Below, one piece after another: positions 36,101 to 38,667 of a stretch of 38,667 nt of DNA. Below the pieces are notes generated by a model. It searched no databases and was not told where the DNA came from. It worked only from the letters and a program-made list of their open reading frames with translations. Each line of letters begins with the position of its first letter. Position 1 is the first letter of the stretch. This stretch comes from Chitinophaga pinensis (GTDB taxonomy: Bacteria > Bacteroidota > Bacteroidia > Chitinophagales > Chitinophagaceae), in the NCBI GenBank assembly GCA_945876095.1, contig CAMCMP010000028.1, positions 1-38,667 on the forward strand, written 5' to 3'. A program made the translations under genes and the position numbers.

Positions 36101-36432
36101 ATTAAATAAGCCAAGGGGCTACCTTTAAGACAAATATCAAGCACAGATTCAATTTTCGCATTGCTTACATTAATATTTATATTATTGCTTGCTAATACTA
36201 GTTCATTCTCATAAAAAAATCGATACCCTGTTTCCTTTTTTATTTTCTTAAAAATATTTTCTAAGGATGTGTTACTTGCATTTAAATTCACTACTTGGCC
36301 ATAGCCTGTAGCGCATAACTGCAAGGAAGAAAACAATAAAAGAAAGACTGTTAGTTGCATAAATAGCAGAACTGGATTAGGTAATAGATGCCTTTTAAAA
36401 TAAAAGACAATCTTACTTGCATTTAATTTCAT
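33103..36432 (-). CDS. SusC/RagA-family TonB-dependent outer-membrane transporter with STN domain
   Basis: The 1,109-aa product imports the substrate through the outer membrane using TonB energy. A long leader (about 1-46) is followed by an STN domain (about 50-118, signalling to FecR), a carboxypeptidase-regulatory-like domain (about 140-215, GTVKDESGKPLVGV), the plug (from about 225, with PLYVIDGAPMFG and AALYGSRAANGVILIVTKRG) and a beta-barrel ending in the usual terminal Phe (SLNAKF). The STN domain plus the adjacent FecR and ECF sigma genes indicate substrate-induced trans-envelope activation of the locus. Nothing is truncated. Confidence 0.97.
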   Translation of the reverse strand: MKLNASKIVFYFKRHLLPNPVLLFMQLTVFLLLFSSLQLCATGYGQVVNLNASNTSLENIFKKIKKETGYRFFYENELVLASNNININVSNAKIESVLDICLKGSPLAYLIIDKTVIIKKIDLLNLKTDGLSEAENFIEFKGTVKDESGKPLVGVSISVVGEKKVYITDETGSFSINATSDNLELRVSYVGYKTVTVSFKGKQRLDIKMVVEASTLNDVVVSALGVGKVRKSITYSVQNISADEVTKVKDVSFANALAGKVAGAVITKGNFGPGGATKILLRGDKSFISNSEPLYVIDGAPMFGNSELLANINPDDIESFSVLKGASAAALYGSRAANGVILIVTKRGKTGTPVVNVASQYTLDKAVDLPQLQTNYGQTNPAFNDSWGVKISNGSDKHLKEFFNTGKTWVNSVGLTAGNEISQVYLSYANTDAKGILPNNDLTRTNFTIKGSSQLLDKKLSLEGSINYTDQNIYNQNVPGGYSALTGIYSFPVGDDFSKYSGNNFEVWDPARQMYIQNWPYIRNETFPCQNPYWSQYRNQTDFLRSHVVYSFSAKYKFSNWLSLQARTIYDRIQDKSEFRNFASTQGTIAGSNGGFGLGRSENHYSYSDLLLTGNNKLGNNFSLSSMLGLSTTRNNSNNLNLSSTVATSLQFPNYFSVYALNGLFNKSESNRTTLNESAFGSATIGYKEKLYMDVTARKEWSSTVTQSYFYPSVGISYVALNNTEAKGLNPSNLKFRGSYAEVGNSLPFGIQNWTPPYSVDNSGNINARGSLPYFKGTDTTKLKPERTKSIEFGTDFALFNNKLSIGITYYTATTYDQVFQISAPAGAGATNFWINGGTIKNKGTEVTVAYKASLGKINWKPSINFSTNSNTILALSDLLKADYFALGGSYREASLFLTRPKDGNYGSYGDLFGKIYKKDASGNLILTPAGLPTVSTNFDNYVGNANSKVFAGFNNNFTYKNISAAFLIDSRWGGMIFNRTEQWLDYKGLSKRTGEARDNGGVMVNGTKVDTKAYYMNQTGSGAGGAVAGNMYDVTNIRLREFSLGYNFPKSKGFQLNLSLVARNLFFFYKKAPFDPEISAGTSQTYEGIAGFTQPSLRSIGLSLNAKF

Positions 36433-36505
36433 AGCTTTGATTTTGGTTTAGGTTTAAATTATAGCGATCTTGATTGGGTTGTTAAAAATTGAGGCCTAAT
36501 ATTAT

Positions 36506-36540
36506 ACCAGGGGCGTTGCAATCGCTCCTGGTTTTTTTTT
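36506..36540 (+). terminator. Strong hairpin with T-run between fecR and susC
   Basis: A 10-bp stem (ACCAGGGGCG with CGCTCCTGGT, one G-T pair) has a 7-nt loop and is followed by nine T on the plus strand. Read on the minus strand, the direction of the genes, the same hairpin follows an A-tract and is trailed by ATAATATT. It is best placed as a bidirectional terminator or attenuator that separates sigma/fecR transcription from susC. Confidence 0.55.
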
Positions 36541-36565
36541 GCTCTTTTACATAGGGGTAAATGAT

Positions 36566-37759
36566 TTATTTTTTAGTATTTATAAGTATTTTTTTGCCAT
36601 TTATTTTACTTTTTATACCCGCATGGTCCAGTATGTTCAATGCTTGGGTTAAAGTTAACTCCATTGAAATATCTCCAGTAAAATGGCGATTTAGCATTCT
36701 TTCCTCAAAAACAACATCAATGTCATACCGTCTTGCTAATTGGCGCATAATAGTTTTTACATCTGCATTTGCAAATTCGAAATAGCCATTTTTCCAAGCA
36801 ATTGCTTCTTCCACATCGACTTTACTAACTGTTACATTTTGAGAGCTGTGATTAAATTCGGCCTGTTCCCCTGGCTTTAATTTTTTGGAACCCGCATAAT
36901 AATTCATTTTTATTGCTCCCTCCAGCAATGTTGTTTTGATTGAAGCTTCATTATCATAAGCCATGATATTAAAATGGGTACCTAACACTTCAATCTCCAT
37001 TTTATCCAGCTTAACAAAAAAGGGCATTGTTGGATTTTTTTCTATTTCAAAATAGCCTTCTCCTGTTAGCTCCACCACACGCTTATCGCCTCGGAAATCA
37101 GTAGGGAAATGTAATGAAGCCTCCGCATTCAGCCAAACTTTACTACCATCAGGTAATACAATCTGGTACTTCCCTCCTTTTGGTGTAGTAATCGTATTGA
37201 AACTAACATTCTTTGCGCTGCTAGTTGAATTGCTCGCAGCATTATAAATCACCTCGCCATTGTTTTTGTTAATAATTGTTCCGCCCTGATTGCCAATTTT
37301 GCCATTTTGAGTATCATCTAGTGGGATTACACTTCCATCAGAAAGTGTAAGTAATACTTTACCTGGTAATGCTTTAACTGGTAAAGAAGTTTTTACTGCA
37401 AGTACGGGAGAATTGATAGGTGATTTAGAAGTCAGTTGGCTTAAGAATAAGCAAACTGACACAACAAGTATGGATGCTGCAACCCTTGGAAGCCAGATTT
37501 TATACAACCTTGCCGATTGAACGGACTTTTGAGTCTCAATAGTAATTAGCTCCCGAACTCTTTCGCTCCACGCTGGTAAATCTTTCTCAGTGGGTTCAAG
37601 CATCGCTTGATCAAATGAAGATTTGATCTGTTTCAATAAAAGACGGTCGGAATCACTAACCTTTAGTATATCATACAGTTTTAGTAACTCCTCTGGACTA
37701 CATTCATTATTTAAATAACGATTAATTAAATTTTCTCGATACTTTTTACTCGCAGTCAT
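36566..37759 (-). CDS. FecR-family anti-sigma factor
   Basis: The 397-aa inner-membrane regulator holds the ECF sigma inactive and relays a signal from the SusC STN domain. From ATG 37759 (MTASKKYREN; the TTG at 37771 is less likely), a cytoplasmic N-terminal sigma-binding region covers about 1-85. One membrane segment lies at about 95-107 (RVAASILVVSVCLFL). The periplasmic FecR domain follows (TTPKGGKYQIVLPDGSKVWLN, ELTGEGYFEI) and then the C-terminal domain common in Bacteroidota FecR proteins (NADVKTIMRQLARRYDIDV). It lies downstream of the sigma gene with 103 bp between. Confidence 0.95.
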   Translation of the reverse strand: MTASKKYRENLINRYLNNECSPEELLKLYDILKVSDSDRLLLKQIKSSFDQAMLEPTEKDLPAWSERVRELITIETQKSVQSARLYKIWLPRVAASILVVSVCLFLSQLTSKSPINSPVLAVKTSLPVKALPGKVLLTLSDGSVIPLDDTQNGKIGNQGGTIINKNNGEVIYNAASNSTSSAKNVSFNTITTPKGGKYQIVLPDGSKVWLNAEASLHFPTDFRGDKRVVELTGEGYFEIEKNPTMPFFVKLDKMEIEVLGTHFNIMAYDNEASIKTTLLEGAIKMNYYAGSKKLKPGEQAEFNHSSQNVTVSKVDVEEAIAWKNGYFEFANADVKTIMRQLARRYDIDVVFEERMLNRHFTGDISMELTLTQALNILDHAGIKSKINGKKILINTKK

Positions 37760-37862
37760 ATAGCTATACAATTATTTATAATCAGTATAAACTATAAAAC
37801 GAGCAGGAAGGGTGGGTTGAAATTAAAATAATGGCTGTTTAATTACATTTTGACTAGTGGGA

Positions 37863-38441
37863 CTAGCTGAAAAAGAAGATTAAAATAAACGATACTTCGC
37901 CATATTGATAAAAATATTCTCTAATGTTTTTAACTGCCATGACCATGTGTTCTTTTACTGTATTTTTAGAAATACACAATTCTTCTGCTACTTCTTCATA
38001 GGTTTTGCCTCCTTGACGGCAAAGTTTGAAAACCTTTTGCCTTTGTTTAGGAAGCTTTCGAATAGCATTTTCCAATAGCACTTCATACTGATTCCAAATA
38101 GCCAAATCTTCTGGACTCTCCTTCAAACTCCGAAACTGCTCCATTACGTCCAAGGTTAATCTTTCGCTTACTGCTATTTTCTTCAAATCTGAAAATGCCC
38201 TGTTTCTACAAATACGATAAATAAATGCCGGAAAAGAAAGCTGAGGATTGAGCCGCTCTCTAATAACCCATATTTTTAAAAAAACATCTTGAACAATATC
38301 TTCAGCAATCGCAGGTATTTTTACAAACTTCAATGCCCAATTATATACCTGTAAATGGTACCTATCATACAATTGCTGGTAAGCTTTTAAATCACCTTTC
38401 TTTAATTTTTGCAATAAATTATACTCACTAATATTATTCAT
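37863..38441 (-). CDS. ECF-type RNA polymerase sigma factor (FecI-like)
   Basis: The 192-aa alternative sigma factor of the Bacteroidota ECF expansion group directs transcription of the downstream susCD array. The sigma-2 region includes YQQLYDRYHLQVYNWALKF and AEDIVQDVFLKIW. The sigma-4 helix-turn-helix is LPKQRQKVFKLCRQGGKTYEEVAE followed by ISKNTVKEHM. The hydrophobic C-terminal residues (VSFILIFFFS) are an odd tail, perhaps a drifted stop. It is the first gene of the minus-strand array and stands back to back with the transposase at the right edge. Confidence 0.95.
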   Translation of the reverse strand: MNNISEYNLLQKLKKGDLKAYQQLYDRYHLQVYNWALKFVKIPAIAEDIVQDVFLKIWVIRERLNPQLSFPAFIYRICRNRAFSDLKKIAVSERLTLDVMEQFRSLKESPEDLAIWNQYEVLLENAIRKLPKQRQKVFKLCRQGGKTYEEVAEELCISKNTVKEHMVMAVKNIREYFYQYGEVSFILIFFFS

Positions 38442-38586
38442 AAGCAGACAATATAAAAAAACACTTTAACTAAAGTAGATGATTTACAACACTAAATTAG
38501 GGTATTTTAATTAACACAAAAAAATATCACTAGTGAACGACTAAATTAATTAAAAATGGGCACCTTTCGGTAGCCCACCAATGTTG

Positions 38587-38594
38587 TAGATTTG
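38587..38594 (+). promoter_or_regulatory. Bacteroidota -7 box before the right-edge transposase
   Basis: TAGATTTG matches TAnnTTTG exactly and lies 23 bp before the ATG at 38618. A short inverted repeat (TGGGC and GCCCA, about 38557-38577) just upstream may belong to the end of the insertion sequence. Confidence 0.4.
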
Positions 38595-38617
38595 TTTTAC
38601 AAAGAACCAATCCCAAC

Positions 38618-38667
38618 ATGAGCAAAAATACGGAGATAAAATTAGTCGGTCAGCCGATTTTAAGTCA
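38618..38667 (+). CDS. Probable IS4-family transposase, first codons only (runs off the right edge)
   Basis: Seventeen codons are visible from ATG 38618 (MSKNTEIKLVGQPILS). The GQPI segment shortly after the start is the opening of the DUF4372 N-terminal domain found in Bacteroidota IS4-type transposases. Too little is visible to exclude another gene. If correct, an insertion sequence borders the ECF sigma gene. Confidence 0.45.
   Translation, partial: MSKNTEIKLVGQPILS

Noticed and set aside
1..38667. CRISPR arrays, tRNA or rRNA genes
   Set aside because: No regularly spaced repeats, cloverleaf-like segments or rRNA landmarks were recognised on reading the window.

Overview
The window looks like a chromosomal segment of a low-GC Bacteroidota bacterium, most likely Chitinophagaceae-like. 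The evidence is a SusC/SusD pair with its own ECF sigma and FecR anti-sigma genes, the TAnnTTTG type of promoter box, A/T-rich codon use, and Bacteroidota-type IS30 and IS4 transposases. The family-level placement is inference. No rRNA, tRNA or CRISPR array was seen.

Layout. (1) 1-6.9 kb is mixed housekeeping and orphan genes: the 5' part of recG (minus strand, with no canonical start codon), a RhlE-type DEAD-box RNA helicase, a small unknown protein, a secreted NUC1-type nuclease, an FMN-dependent glutamate synthase-family membrane protein, a VOC-fold protein and a short DUF1566-type protein. (2) 7.1-8.2 kb is a decayed IS30-family element with recognisable terminal inverted repeats. (3) 8.2-12.0 kb is a tightly packed plus-strand biosynthetic operon: UbiA prenyltransferase, type III polyketide synthase, SAM methyltransferase and FAD-dependent oxidoreductase. 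This is the gene set expected for a prenylated, methylated, oxidised polyketide lipid or quinone. The IS30 element sits exactly at the 5' end of the UbiA gene and appears to have separated it from its original ATG. (4) 12.3-14.7 kb holds a class C beta-lactamase-fold hydrolase and an acetyl-CoA acetyltransferase, followed by a fossil fragment of a 3-hydroxybutyrate dehydrogenase gene.

(5) 14.9-38.4 kb is one long minus-strand array. Read in transcription order it encodes ECF sigma, FecR, SusC, SusD, a lipoprotein with a dehydrogenase-like propeller, HEAT repeats and a cytochrome c domain, three secreted neutral-ceramidase-like hydrolases (two of them tandem paralogues), a secreted polysaccharide deacetylase-fold protein, an MFS transporter, an M81 (MlrC-like) metallohydrolase, an enolase-superfamily acid-sugar dehydratase, a 3-hydroxybutyrate dehydrogenase, a GntP permease and a 3-hydroxyacyl-CoA dehydrogenase. 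No classical glycoside hydrolase, polysaccharide lyase or sulfatase is present. The array therefore resembles a nutrient-utilisation locus for a substrate held together by amide or ester bonds, or rich in acid sugars or hydroxy acids, rather than a standard polysaccharide locus. The enolase-superfamily, M81 and MFS genes are visibly GC-richer than their surroundings and look acquired.

(6) The right edge carries the first codons of a probable IS4-family transposase on the plus strand.

The two parts of greatest interest are the IS-interrupted type III PKS/UbiA operon and the glycosidase-free SusCD catabolic array.
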